A DNA stretch of 64,000 bases, taken from contig JADKJR010000005.1 in assembly GCA_016720925.1 (NCBI GenBank), positions 248,001-312,000 on the forward strand, given 5' to 3'. Positions within the stretch are counted from its first letter, which is position 1; each line of letters begins with the position of its first letter. Both the position numbers and the translations under genes were made by a program. Under the pieces are notes generated by a model, which made no database searches, was not told the origin of the DNA, and saw nothing but the letters and a program-made list of their open reading frames with translations. Shown piece by piece: positions 21,089 through 30,491 of the stretch. This stretch comes from Betaproteobacteria bacterium (lineage in GTDB: Bacteria > Pseudomonadota > Gammaproteobacteria > Burkholderiales > Usitatibacteraceae).

Positions 21089-21614
21089 ATGAATCTGCAC
21101 GACGTCAAGACTCGCCTACAAGAACATTTGAGTGATGGTCTTGTCGTTGTCGTGGGCTCCGGCCTATCTTGCGCCGAAAGTTTGCCAATAATGGGGTGCT
21201 TGGCGGGCCACCTGGTTTAGGCGCCGCGCGGGGGGGCTTGTTGGTGGCGGAGGGGCTTAATGGGCGGCTATATGCCCTCTAGTAAAGGCTAAAGGTCCTG
21301 AGGCAGCGCTTCTTCAGAAGTCGCCGACCCCAAATTTGGAGGCGGCAATCGCAGCGACGACGGCTGCTCTCGTCAGTGAGAAGGAGCGTTCTGTTGTTAC
21401 CGAAGTTTTTGCCGGCACGCGATTACTTCGCCTCACAAAGTTAGTTCATCACCTTCTCAAGCCATCGAGCGGTTTGCCAATTGTTACAACCAACTATGAC
21501 AAGCTCGTCAAAATTGCTGTTGAGGAAGCGGGTTTAGGTGCAGACACCATGTTCTACGGGAGATTCGCAGGTACCCTAAGCGAACGCGAAAGCCGGCTGA
21601 GGGGAAAGAAATGA
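21089..21614 (+). pseudogene. SIR2-like (NAD-binding) protein, broken
   Basis: It starts 9 bases after mod with MNLHDVKTRLQEHLSDGLVV and continues VVGSGLSCAESLP, a SIR2-type NAD-binding start, but stops after 43 codons. Further on, in another frame (21336-21614), comes LPIVTTNYDKLVKIAVEEAG and DTMFYGRFAGTLSERES, the matching NYD region of SIR2-like defence proteins. The link between them (21220-21330) is out of frame, with a G-rich stretch. The rest of the usual domain is missing, so this is probably a real ruin and not one base error. SIR2-like domains are common in anti-phage NADases. Confidence 0.6.
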
Positions 21615-22561
21615 TATTTCCAGAGTGGGCGCCCAATGACCTTGTGTGGTGGCATGAGGAATTAGTAAAAGCGGAAATGGATAAGCGGCAATCATTTGCA
21701 AAGACTGTCGACATCCAGTATGAAAGGGTGAAAAGGAAGGATTTGTCACTTCCGGGCGGCGCGGAAGAGTTGGAGAAAGTGCGCGGGAAAGAAATCATAA
21801 ACAACACAATGAAGGCTCCGTTGCCCATTGACGAAGACGCATCTGAAGCAGAATTTCGGAGCCAAATGTGGCGCGGCTTAGGCCACTTTCACTTTGCAGA
21901 CCATCCTCCCCTGCTCCTGCGATTACTCACGGAAAGCAAAATGCAGGACGTCTGGAAGACGCTTTTGAGCCATCCAGCGATTGACAGTAGCAAAGTCACG
22001 CCCAATGAAATTTTCAATATGATTTGTAAAGAAATGGTGGCCGCCTTTGGCAGTTCTCCCAAGACGACCAGGCAACGTCGTCTGCATATGCTGGCGATCG
22101 CAAAATGCGCTTGTAAACTGTCAGAGTTATTGCCACAGGCGCCAGCATTTGACGAGATGCCATTAGTGGTTGCAGGAGGCAGGCCACTTGAAGAGGTCTG
22201 TTCTGAACTTAGAGCATATTTTGCCTGCCCGCTCCAAGGAAATCCGCAGATCGAGGCCAAAGAGGTGCTTGGCATTATCTTGGATCTAGTTCCAGATCCA
22301 CGACATGCCGTGCAAACGATTCACCTGAAGGCGATTGAAGCTTTACTGGCACTGCGGACGGAAAAAGACCAAACAGTGGCGAGCCGCACAAAGTATTTGC
22401 GGCCGCTTCTCGGCACATATTGTTTGCGCGATTTGGCTCTCCGCTTTACGACCGTTGCCACACTAACTATGATCTGTTTTCAAAGGAAGCTCGAGATCGA
22501 TGGAAAAGACGTACGCCGGTGGGCTGCGCCGCCGAGCGCGACGGGAAAGAAAAAAGCATGA
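21611..22561 (+). CDS. Hypothetical protein, 316 aa, in the defence cluster
   Basis: Not recognised. It is soluble and mostly helical by composition, with no membrane segment or signal peptide. The start ATG overlaps the stop of the SIR2-like remnant (ATGA), which suggests translational coupling. It might be the C-terminal effector or sensor part of what was once a longer SIR2-like protein. The region 21630-21800 (LVWWHEELVKAEMDKRQSFA) is rich in charged helices. The frame is intact over 316 codons. Confidence 0.6.
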   Translation: MIFPEWAPNDLVWWHEELVKAEMDKRQSFAKTVDIQYERVKRKDLSLPGGAEELEKVRGKEIINNTMKAPLPIDEDASEAEFRSQMWRGLGHFHFADHPPLLLRLLTESKMQDVWKTLLSHPAIDSSKVTPNEIFNMICKEMVAAFGSSPKTTRQRRLHMLAIAKCACKLSELLPQAPAFDEMPLVVAGGRPLEEVCSELRAYFACPLQGNPQIEAKEVLGIILDLVPDPRHAVQTIHLKAIEALLALRTEKDQTVASRTKYLRPLLGTYCLRDLALRFTTVATLTMICFQRKLEIDGKDVRRWAAPPSATGKKKA

Positions 22562-22676
22562 ATTCTCCAAATGTCAAGTATCAGAATCGTGTCAAAACAT
22601 CGAATTCTCGTACTATCGCCCAGCTGACTTTTGCGGCAATATGCGGCCATCTCAACCACGAATAAATCCTGATCAT

Positions 22677-23100
22677 ATGTCATTCACACCCATCAAAATT
22701 TCACAGAAAACAGTTGCGCAGACTCAGGCTGCGCTTGATGCCGTTAATGGTGCCGCGACCGCACACACCCTGTATCGAGCTGAGGACATTGTCGAAATCA
22801 GCGTGATCGCGGAAAACGAAACTGTCTCGCTCGTCGGCGCAAAATTGCATGCGATTGGCGCCTCCTACCAATTTTTTCTGGGAAGGAACTTCCGGGGGCC
22901 ACGACTGGAAGCGCAAGATTACCTCGGTAAGATTGGAACGTCGAGCAACAGGCTGGTTCCTCGTTGAAGTCCTGGAGTTGAAAATCGGACACTGGTGTCA
23001 GCGGCCCGTTCTCACGCTGACGCCAGTCCAGGACGAACGAGCCGTCAATCGAGTTCGTGCGACCTACCGCGTGTCTGATGTGATCAAGGCCGTCGCCTAG
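22677..23100 (+). CDS. Hypothetical protein, about 140 aa (one frameshift)
   Basis: Not recognised. The first part (MSFTPIKISQKTVAQTQAAL) and the second (RKITSVRLERRATGWFLVEV, then VNRVRATYRVSDVIKAVA) lie in different frames that join near 22890. The joined product has a regular pattern of alternating strands and no membrane segment. It lies between the SIR2-like region and a small P-loop gene on the same strand. No partner is evident. Confidence 0.45.
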
Positions 23101-23178
23101 GCTAGACTCAACCAGCGCTGACGAAACGGTGCCCGCCATTGCGGCTGCACTACATTTATCAATGGTTTTGGAGCCCAT

Positions 23179-23538
23179 ATGTTGCTTTACCTCATTCGCG
23201 GGATTCCCGGAAGTGGCAAAAGCACGTTGCAGAAAAATTGGGGTCGTGACCATTTTGAAACAGACATGTGGTTTGAGCAGAACGGTGGGTATGATCGCGC
23301 CAAGATCAAGGTTGCACATGAATGGTGTAAATCACATGCTCGCGCGGCACTTGAGGCGGGCCGTGACGTGGTCGTGAGCAACACTTTTCTCAAGCGGTGG
23401 GAAATGCAGTTTTACCTTGATACAGCCAACCACGTTGGCGCCGTTGTTCAGGAAATCACGATGCAGGGGAGATGGCAGAACACTCATGGAATTCCAATCG
23501 AGCAGGTGCTTGAAATGGAAAAGTACTTTGAAAAGTGA
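23179..23538 (+). CDS. Small P-loop ATPase/kinase-like protein
   Basis: A 119-aa protein starting LLYLIRGIPGSGKSTLQKNW, a Walker A loop at residues 7-14. It continues with ETDMWFEQNG and a strand-plus-helix VVVSNTFLKRWEMQFYLDTA. This looks like the AAA_33 / polynucleotide-kinase-like group (also called N4BP2-like), which phosphorylates nucleic acids or small molecules. It is shorter than most family members and may be a minimal version. It sits at the 3' side of the defence genes and faces the mobilization genes tail to tail. Confidence 0.7.
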   Translation: MLLYLIRGIPGSGKSTLQKNWGRDHFETDMWFEQNGGYDRAKIKVAHEWCKSHARAALEAGRDVVVSNTFLKRWEMQFYLDTANHVGAVVQEITMQGRWQNTHGIPIEQVLEMEKYFEK

Positions 23539-23708
23539 GACCGCGTTTGGAAGGCCGAAATGAGCGTTTTGTACTGCGCCGTCCCCTTCGGGTGTGAACC
23601 AGTGCAAATGTCGGGATTCGCGCCGTTTGCGCTCCAAATTCCGTCTAAGGGGAATCGCCGAACAGGATTCCAACCGCTGGAAGGCAGTGATTATAGAGTG
23701 ACCCGGCT

Positions 23709-26148
23709 TTACGTCATATCGAGTGCCGCTGCCTCTCGTTCCGGCTTCAAATCGAGCGCCGCCTCCTTCAAATCGGCCGCATCCATCGCATCCGGCAGCA
23801 GCGTCCGATCATCGGTGTAAACCGTTACCTCGTCAGTCGCCCGGCTAATTGCCACATAAAACTGCGCCTCGTTTGCCATCACGCTGCGGGTATCGGCATC
23901 AAACATCACCCGCTCACAAGTGGCGCCTTGGGCCGCATGCACCGTACTGGCATATCCGTGATCCAAATGAAGTGCTTCATCAATCGACAAGGTCACGCTT
24001 TCCCCGGAAGACTTTTCAATCGTGATGCTGTCACGAACTTTGTCGATCGCCGTGACAATACCCGTCTCGCCGTTGGTGATGTTTTTCGAGTAGTCGTTTT
24101 GCGTCAATCGCAGGGTAGTTTCGCTCCGCCTGAATCACGTCGCCTTGTTCATAACTGCGTGTCGTCCGAATCTGTGCCTCGGTCAAGTCTTTTCCTTCCA
24201 GCACGGCAATCGTCACCCCGGTTCCGGCCAGCCCCAATTCTCGCCGCACACAGTCATTCAGCGCCGCGCGTGCACTGCGTGACCCGGCAACGATCAGCGT
24301 AGCGGCTCGTGCCTTCGGATCGAGCGCGGCAAAGTCCCGCGCCATCGCCGCATGCCGGTCGCGGGTATGGTCGATTTCAACAATCGATTTCTCCAGCCGG
24401 GCGATGGCCTGATGGATGTTTCCCTTCGCGGCCAACTCAACGGCATTCTTCAGGACCGCATCGCGCTGTCGCACAATGTCTTGCATGTGGACCGCGGTCA
24501 TGCCGTTATCCTGCAATTGTGCAAACGGCTGGCCCGCCCGCACGGCCTTCAACTGGCGCGAATCCCCCACCAGCACCGCGCGTGCACCGGCCGCTTCAAC
24601 GGCATGGAGGACACGATGCATATCCTGGGTACCCACCATGCCGGCTTCGTCAATGATGACCAACGTTTTTGAATTGAGGCCGGTTTGTGTCGTATGCTGA
24701 AAGGCGGCGATCGTCTGGCTGCGGATTCTGACTTTCTCCAGTTGATGAACCGCTGCTGCACTCGGTGCGAGTCCGACGACAAGATAGCCGCGTGACGCCG
24801 CCAACCGGTTTGCCGTGTCGAGCATGGTGGTTTTTCCGCCACCGGCGATGCCTTGGATGCCGACGACGCGATTGCCCGAGGTGGCAATAAGCTTGACCGC
24901 TTCCCGCTGCCCGGCATTGAGCGGCGACCCACGCAGCGCTGCCGCGGCATCACGCGAGTTCATGACCGGGACCACGCCACCCCGCCCGCGCCACTCGACA
25001 CCGAGTAGTTCGCGTTCGGATTGCTGGGCGGCCGTGGTGGTGAGACGGCCCTCGCGCGAACGCAACAGATTTCCGGAGAACGTCTCGCCCGAAAGCGACT
25101 GACGAATGCTTTTTATGTCGGTCCGGCCCGTTCCCGCGCCCAGCGCCGCCGCCAGAACCTGATGTTCGTCGACGATCGATTTCCGTTCCGTCAGGTGGGC
25201 AATGGCGAACTTCACGCTGTCGTTCGCTGCAGCCTGCCTCGAATTTGCATCGGATGCATACGCTTTGACGGGCGGCGCATAGTCGACCTGCAGCGCGCGG
25301 CTTTTTTCCTGCCAGCCACGCATAACCTCCGCGTGATTAATGTCGGTCTTTGCCTGGCGGGTCGATAACGCAGCGGCTTCTTTGGCATGCGCCGAGGCGT
25401 CTTGGCGCGTCTTGCCATCCAACGCCAACCTGGATTCAATCGCTGCGCTACGTTGGCTGAAGGCCTTGATCTGCTGATCGCCAATGTGTCCCAGTTCGAA
25501 GCGGCCATCGGCATGGGTCTGGCGTACGCTATAGCCGAGACGCTGGACCTCGATGGCGAGTTCGCTGCGATACAGTGCGCCCAGAAGTTTTTGCTGTTGG
25601 TACAGCGGCGTCTGGTCAAGGGCGCGCCACTGGCCGTCGCGGGTTTCAGTTGCATTCAAAACCACGCAATGGGTGTGCAGTTGCGGGTCGACCGACCGGC
25701 TGACGTCGTGGCGAATGGTGGCCACGATAAGATTGTTGCTGGCGTGGCGCACGACGGTATCGCCGATGCGTTCGCGATAACTGGCAACATTTTCTTCCAC
25801 ATACTTGAGGTCCGCGCAACGCCTTTTCTGCGCGTCAACGAGCCTGGCGTCGCCGCCGACGAGTGCCTGCATCGACACCGATTTGGGCGCACTGAAAGTC
25901 AAATCCGTGGCGGCGCGCCGGCTGCCATCCCCGCCCACCCGCATCTGCGTGCCGTCCCGCATCTCGCCTTTGAGTAGCGCCGTGAAGTCGTTCTTCTTGA
26001 CCTCTCCGTTCAAACCAAGCCGGGCCGCGCCGTCGCCCAACCACCGGGTGGGGGCGTGTCCTTCGAAGTAATAGTCATCCACCTCACCGTAATAGGCGGC
26101 GGCCGATGCGGCATCGACGACTTTGCCCAGACTCATCATTTTGATCAA
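23709..26148 (-). CDS. MobF-family conjugative relaxase (TrwC/TraI type) with helicase domain (one frameshift)
   Basis: About 813 aa. It nicks oriT and unwinds DNA for transfer. The N-terminal relaxase has a Tyr cluster (AAAYYGEVDDYYFEG, residues 17-30) and the metal-binding triad HD-x9-HTH (H147, H158, H160). The helicase part has Walker A GIAGGGKTTM (about 430), then LVIIDEAGMV and a final motif YASTVHAAQGATCERV. The last 120 residues are in a second frame. One base missing in an A run near 24100 (codons DAK then NDYSK) would restore it. It is shorter than R388 TrwC (966 aa). It overlaps the coupling-protein gene by 4 bases. Confidence 0.85.
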
Positions 26149-27386
26149 GCCTCCATCATCGCAGGAGCAATCACCGGCAGATTCTGTGGTGAGATGCGGA
26201 TTTTGCGGATGGGCTCGTTGCCTGCCAGGGCCAGGTACGCCGTGAGGTTTGGCAGCGAGGCAATCTCGGAGGGCAACACCAGGCGCTCTTTGACACGATG
26301 CAGGTTGGCACTCTTGCTGGTGCCCTGCATGCCCTGGGTGGTACTCAATTGCTCGCGATCCAGCTCGCAGTCGCCGAGTGCGCGCGACATTGCCTCGGCC
26401 GTATCCGGGTCGGTTCGGGCCACCCCGAAGACGACCAGACTGCGAAAGCAGCTGCGCAGGACGGTGGCCGACTCGCGTCCGTACAGGCGCTCAAGTTGGC
26501 TGACCGACTGCAGCCCGGCCATGACGCGCAGACCATGCTTGCGGCCCATGGTCAGCGCGTTCTCGAGGCTGCTCAGCCGTCCCACCGCCGCCAGCTCGTC
26601 CCCGACAAACCAGAGGCGTCGTGCCTGACTGGGGGGCAGGCTCAGGATTTGGGAGAGCAGGATATCCGACCAGCACCGGACCAAGGGCTGCAGCGATGCC
26701 AGCATGTCAGACCGCCAAGTGATGAAGAGGCTGCCTTGTCCGTCGGCCAGCCACTGGCGCAGACTGAAATCCCCGGGCAACAGATACTTGTGGGGTTGCA
26801 GCTGGGAGGTAAGAATAAACCGGACGCTGGCGAGTGCCTTGCCGGCGTTGGGATCGAACAACCCGGCCGCCGCCGTATCCTTCAGCAACTCCTGCAATTT
26901 CTCGGTGGGCGCTGACGTGGCCCAGTAGAGCAGGGAGTGGGTTGTCGGGTCGCCGTTACGCATCAACACCCGCAGCAGTTCCGCCAGCAGCATCTGCGCG
27001 TAGCCATACCACGCGGCGTCGCTGCCAAGGCCATCGGGTATGACGCTACGCCCCAGCCGGTCAAAATCCCAGTCTCGCCGCACCTCGTTGTGCAACGACC
27101 AGCCGGGCGAGCGCTGGTCAAACGGGTTCAGCACGATATCTTCTTCTCGGCCGAAGCGGCTCAGAAAGTGGCCGTTCGGATCCACGCAAATGATCCGGTC
27201 GCCGCGCTCGGCAATGGTGGACAGCGCTTCTTCCATCAGTGTGGTCTTGCCGGTCCCCGTCGTGCCCACCACCAGCAGGTGGAGCGACTCCAGGGATTCG
27301 GCCAGGTCAACGCCGCCGAGCGTGATGCCCGGCGACGTGTGGGCGGGTTGGGAGCCGCCGATCAGCGTTGAGAGAAGGCCCATCAA
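26145..27386 (-). CDS. Type IV coupling protein (TrwB/TraD family), soluble ATPase part
   Basis: A 413-aa VirD4/TrwB-type ATPase that links the relaxosome to the secretion channel. Walker A GTTGTGKTTL lies at residues 41-50, Walker B LWFVGDELAAVGRL further on, then FGVARTDPDTAEAMSRALGD. TrwB (507 aa) has two N-terminal membrane segments that are absent here. The small gene just upstream encodes a separate membrane protein that may replace them. It overlaps both neighbours by 4 bases (ATGA), showing one operon, and the frame is intact. Confidence 0.88.
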   Translation of the reverse strand: MMGLLSTLIGGSQPAHTSPGITLGGVDLAESLESLHLLVVGTTGTGKTTLMEEALSTIAERGDRIICVDPNGHFLSRFGREEDIVLNPFDQRSPGWSLHNEVRRDWDFDRLGRSVIPDGLGSDAAWYGYAQMLLAELLRVLMRNGDPTTHSLLYWATSAPTEKLQELLKDTAAAGLFDPNAGKALASVRFILTSQLQPHKYLLPGDFSLRQWLADGQGSLFITWRSDMLASLQPLVRCWSDILLSQILSLPPSQARRLWFVGDELAAVGRLSSLENALTMGRKHGLRVMAGLQSVSQLERLYGRESATVLRSCFRSLVVFGVARTDPDTAEAMSRALGDCELDREQLSTTQGMQGTSKSANLHRVKERLVLPSEIASLPNLTAYLALAGNEPIRKIRISPQNLPVIAPAMMEA

Positions 27387-27707
27387 TAGCCCCGGTCGAC
27401 GAGTTGTGAGCCGCGGCGGTGCTGTTGACCGCTACGCTTCCACCACAGCGCCAGGCTCAGATAGAGGATCGAGGTCAGGGAAAAGGCCAGGTAGAACGCG
27501 AAACGCATCAACAACCAAGCGGAGAGGTTTTCGCGGGTGAGCGCCAAAACGGTGGTGCTCAGAAGCGTGGACACAGTGCGGACGTGGAAGACATACCACA
27601 GGGTACGAACCACAACAGCGCGGACAACACACAGTGATGAAGATAAACAGTAACGCGCGGTCACAATAAATGCCGAGCTGGATCAAAATGCCATCATTGG
27701 TTTTCAT
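27383..27707 (-). CDS. Small membrane protein upstream of the coupling protein (one frameshift)
   Basis: About 108 aa with three hydrophobic segments (about IYCDRALLFIFITV, TLWYVFHVRTVSTLLSTTVL and LLMRFAFYLAFSLTSILYLS). The C-terminus is basic. The N-terminal 30 codons (from MKTNDGILIQLG) and the rest are in different frames joined near 27625. Its stop overlaps the start of the coupling ATPase. The size and topology fit the missing membrane anchor of the TrwB-type protein as a separate polypeptide. This is inferred; I did not recognise the family. Confidence 0.6.
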
Positions 27708-27719
27708 GAAATTTCCTTC

Positions 27720-28047
27720 TTAGTTGGTTTGTTGTTTGAGACGCAGATTGACGCGGGACATGACGTGGGGCGAGGTTTGCATGGCCAGTTCTTCGACGAT
27801 GACTTCCAGGCGAGCCAGCCGATCTGACGCCTGATCGGTGTCGCGCGGCTTCAGCAGCGGCCCGACTGCGGCCATCAACTGCTCGAGTCGACTGAGCACG
27901 TCCACGACGGTTGCGGCCTGTTGTGGCGCGTCGACCAGGTCGCGAAGATAGTCGGACAGCTCTTTGCCTGCCGTCGTCGCGTCGTGTTGCAGTCGCTTTT
28001 TTGTGGCACGCGTACAACGGCACTTCCAGTTCATCATCGAGTTTCAT
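27720..28047 (-). CDS. TrwA-like ribbon-helix-helix mobilization protein (one frameshift)
   Basis: First gene of the mobilization operon. It starts MKLDDELEVPLYA after a GGAGG site, then switches frame near 28008 to RATKKRLQHDATTAGKELSD and YLRDLVDAP. The start matches an RHH DNA-binding fold like TrwA of R388, which binds oriT and represses the trw promoter. The rest (LSRLEQLMAAVGPLL, then RLARLEVIVEELA) is heptad-rich and could oligomerise. About 108 aa. The tandem array at 28275-28365 lies upstream and could be its binding site. Confidence 0.68.
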
Positions 28048-28274
28048 ATGCCACCTCCACGCGTCTTGGTGCGGCACAGATGCGCCACAAACCGGGAGAG
28101 GCGGTTCCCCGCGCCAACACGAGTGCGGGCGCGGGTTTCCGTGTTCCACATCTGCCTGCGCATGGAGTGCCGGGGTGTGGACGTTCCACCATTCAAAAAA
28201 TTGTTTCGGGAATGAATTTTCATACATGGATCCTTTGTAGGTTGAGTTATGGCCAAGCTGTGGTTCGTGTTGCC

Positions 28275-28365
28275 TTGGCGACTATCTATAGCGGCGCTGC
28301 ATGTGACCTTGGCCAACTACCTATAGCCGGACCGCAATTCGGGTTGCCCAACGACCTATAGCCGT
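28275..28365. repeat. Three tandem 35-base repeats with CCTATAGCCG core; candidate oriT/operator
   Basis: The core CTATAGC occurs at 28286, 28321 and 28356, an exact 35-base period. Each is preceded 11-12 bases earlier by TTGGCG, TTGGCC or TTGCCC with AAC or ACT. On the strand of the mobilization genes the core reads CGGCTATAGG, the same box as at 6561 and 12099. It lies about 230 bases upstream of the TrwA-like gene, where R388 has its oriT. R388 nic, as I remember it, reads TCT/ATAGC, which matches TCTATAGC of the first copy. Confidence 0.65.
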
Positions 28366-28851
28366 GCCGGAATCCGACCAGTCAAAGGAGTGTCAATCGC
28401 TGGCATTGACGCTGGCAGCCGTGGTGGCCATTGGCGACAGGCAATGCAACTTCTGGCGTCTCAAAATGGATGAGCCCGATTTGGGCTGACGAACCAAGGC
28501 CTCGCCGCCAAGTGGCGCTTTGTAGAAATGCGTAGCGGTCGAGGGACGCACAAATGTCGCCGGAACGCGAGGTTCTGATTCAGGAAGGGCGCCCGGCGTA
28601 TGCGTCAAAGGCAAATCGACTTGGTCCGATGGGCCGCGTCGATTCCGGCTAGATTTACACCGAGTTCATGGCGAGATACCGAGCCATCGGAGCCAAAGCA
28701 ATGGATCACATTGTTCACAGGCAACGCCGATGACGGGACGTTCTGCGCGAAAGAATCGTCGAGCGTTGGCGGACTGGTAGCGGAACTGGGCGACCCGGCG
28801 GCGCTTGCGGATTGCTTTGGTTTGGGCAGTCGCGGGGGGCAATCGGATCGA

Positions 28852-29169
28852 CGGTGTTGCTGCGCGGCATGGATTACCCGTGCTGCGCGAATCCTGATAC
28901 CGAGCCGTTAGCGCAACACAGCATTGTTTCAGAAACGAAAATTGATAGAAATACTGGGTACCTGTAATCGCGCACACTTGGGTAATTCGTCTCGCGCAAC
29001 AACACCGAAGGCCCTATTGTTGCTGCGCGGCATGGTTTCCCGTGCTGCGCGAGTCCTGATGCCCAGCCGTTAGCGCAACACAGCGTTGTCTCAGAAACGA
29101 AAATTGACAAGGATACTGGGTACCTGTAATCGCGCACACTTGGGTAATTCGGCTCGCGCAACAACACCG
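28852..29169. repeat. Two tandem copies (about 155 bases, 163-base period) with imperfect terminal inverted repeats
   Basis: Copy 1 (28852-29007) and copy 2 (about 29015-29169) share most bases, for example GTTGCTGCGCGGCATGG at the left and CGCGCAACAACACCG at the right. The left end CGGTGTTGCTGCGCG and the complement of the right end CGGTGTTGTTGCGCG match, extending to ATTACCC about 20 bases in. So each unit looks like a small palindromic-ended element or structured repeat. No protein is encoded. Confidence 0.65.
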
Positions 29170-29508
29170 TGGTGTTCTCAATGTCAACGGTGTCCGAATA
29201 TTCAACCGCAATTGGCGCCAACTCCCTTGACAATAAAGAGAAGTTGTAGTAATATTTAAAATTGACGGGTTTCTGTATTTGTCACGACGATAATATTGTG
29301 CTAGAATTGGTGCGTCATAAGAACAAGAAGATGCAAATGCCACCACCACAGCCGCCGCTTGTCTGCAAGCAAGAATTGAAACCTACGACTTTAAGCTTAC
29401 GGCTTTTTTCACCGTTAGCGCGTTGCCAATTCCGCTGTCAGGGCAAACCTTGTGGCTCACTTTAGAGTTACAGCTACTTTCACCTATTGATAGGAATTGG
29501 TAAGAAAA

Positions 29509-30225
29509 ATGAAACCATACTCGAGGCAGAACTCGTTTGTCGCGGCGCTGCAACTGAGCTCCATCTACTTGGCAAAAAAATTTGAGGGGCCGACGGTGCC
29601 CGTCAACGGCGTATTGAGGTCAATGCACAACCATGATTTAGTCACTTTTGGCGACAGCACACCCTACAACTATTTGTTAGTTCAGAAAATGCATGGTTCA
29701 GCTTCACGGATTCGTGAACTAAGAAATTTAGCAACAGAAGAAATTTTTCTCGATTTTCCAGTCGTCCTATGCTCATTGACCGACGTCGCCGGCATAGCCG
29801 TCGTCGGCGACGATTTTTTTTGGCAATTTATTCTGCTAGATCCAACCAAAGTGACAACTGAAGACGGCCTTCAAGAAGCCTACCTCCACGAGGTCGCCCA
29901 CTTGCTGTGTGGCACCAACAAACACGACCTCTGCTTCAGCGTGGTATTGAATATCATTCGCCGTGCGGCGCACTTCGAGCTCTCCGCGGCGGACAGCGAC
30001 TACAGAGATTGTCTCGCCCAAGGCATTACACTTAAAGCAGGAAAACAACTTAGTGCCAAACTTTCGGTTAGTGCGTGCAAATGCCTAGCCGATAGCTTTA
30101 CTTGCGCGAATATTGTTAAAGCATGTATCGCCTATATCTGCTGGGACGACAAAATAGTTGCGAATATGAATGCAGCCGACCTTCACTCATATATAGAAAA
30201 CTTTGACCTCGAATTGGTTGAATAA
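29509..30225 (+). CDS. Hypothetical protein with HExxH motif
   Basis: 238 aa, counted from the ATG at 29509 (a TTG four codons upstream is also possible). YLHEVAHLLCG (about residue 130) is a zinc-protease-type HExxH motif followed by hydrophobics, with further His nearby. No signal peptide or membrane segment. The rest is not recognised. Base composition is clearly more AT-rich than the catabolic region. It lies in a small gene desert of the island with no operon partner. It may be a metallopeptidase related to toxin or regulatory proteases of mobile elements, but this rests on one motif. Confidence 0.5.
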   Translation: MKPYSRQNSFVAALQLSSIYLAKKFEGPTVPVNGVLRSMHNHDLVTFGDSTPYNYLLVQKMHGSASRIRELRNLATEEIFLDFPVVLCSLTDVAGIAVVGDDFFWQFILLDPTKVTTEDGLQEAYLHEVAHLLCGTNKHDLCFSVVLNIIRRAAHFELSAADSDYRDCLAQGITLKAGKQLSAKLSVSACKCLADSFTCANIVKACIAYICWDDKIVANMNAADLHSYIENFDLELVE

Positions 30226-30491
30226 ATCGTGAGAATCTGGCCCGATTACTCTTCCCAAAAGGGTGAGCGATCCACGCAGGAAATTGCCCAGCAAGTTTTT
30301 GCGGTGCGCCTTGCCAGACATGCGCACTACAAGAATCTGGTAGTTCAACAAACTTACGTTTGTCCTGACCAATATCAATAACGGAAATGCAAGTCTTGTT
30401 TGCAGAAAGCGGCTTCTGTGATTACGCCATTCACTGCGCACCAAAAACTCATAGACTTACATGCCAAAAGCTAGAGTCGCCCAAATAAATT

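Noticed and set aside
28852..29169. Integron cassette array with attC sites
   Set aside because: The two units are near identical with no gene between them, lack paired RYYYAAC/GTTRRRY core sites at cassette ends, and no integron integrase was seen.
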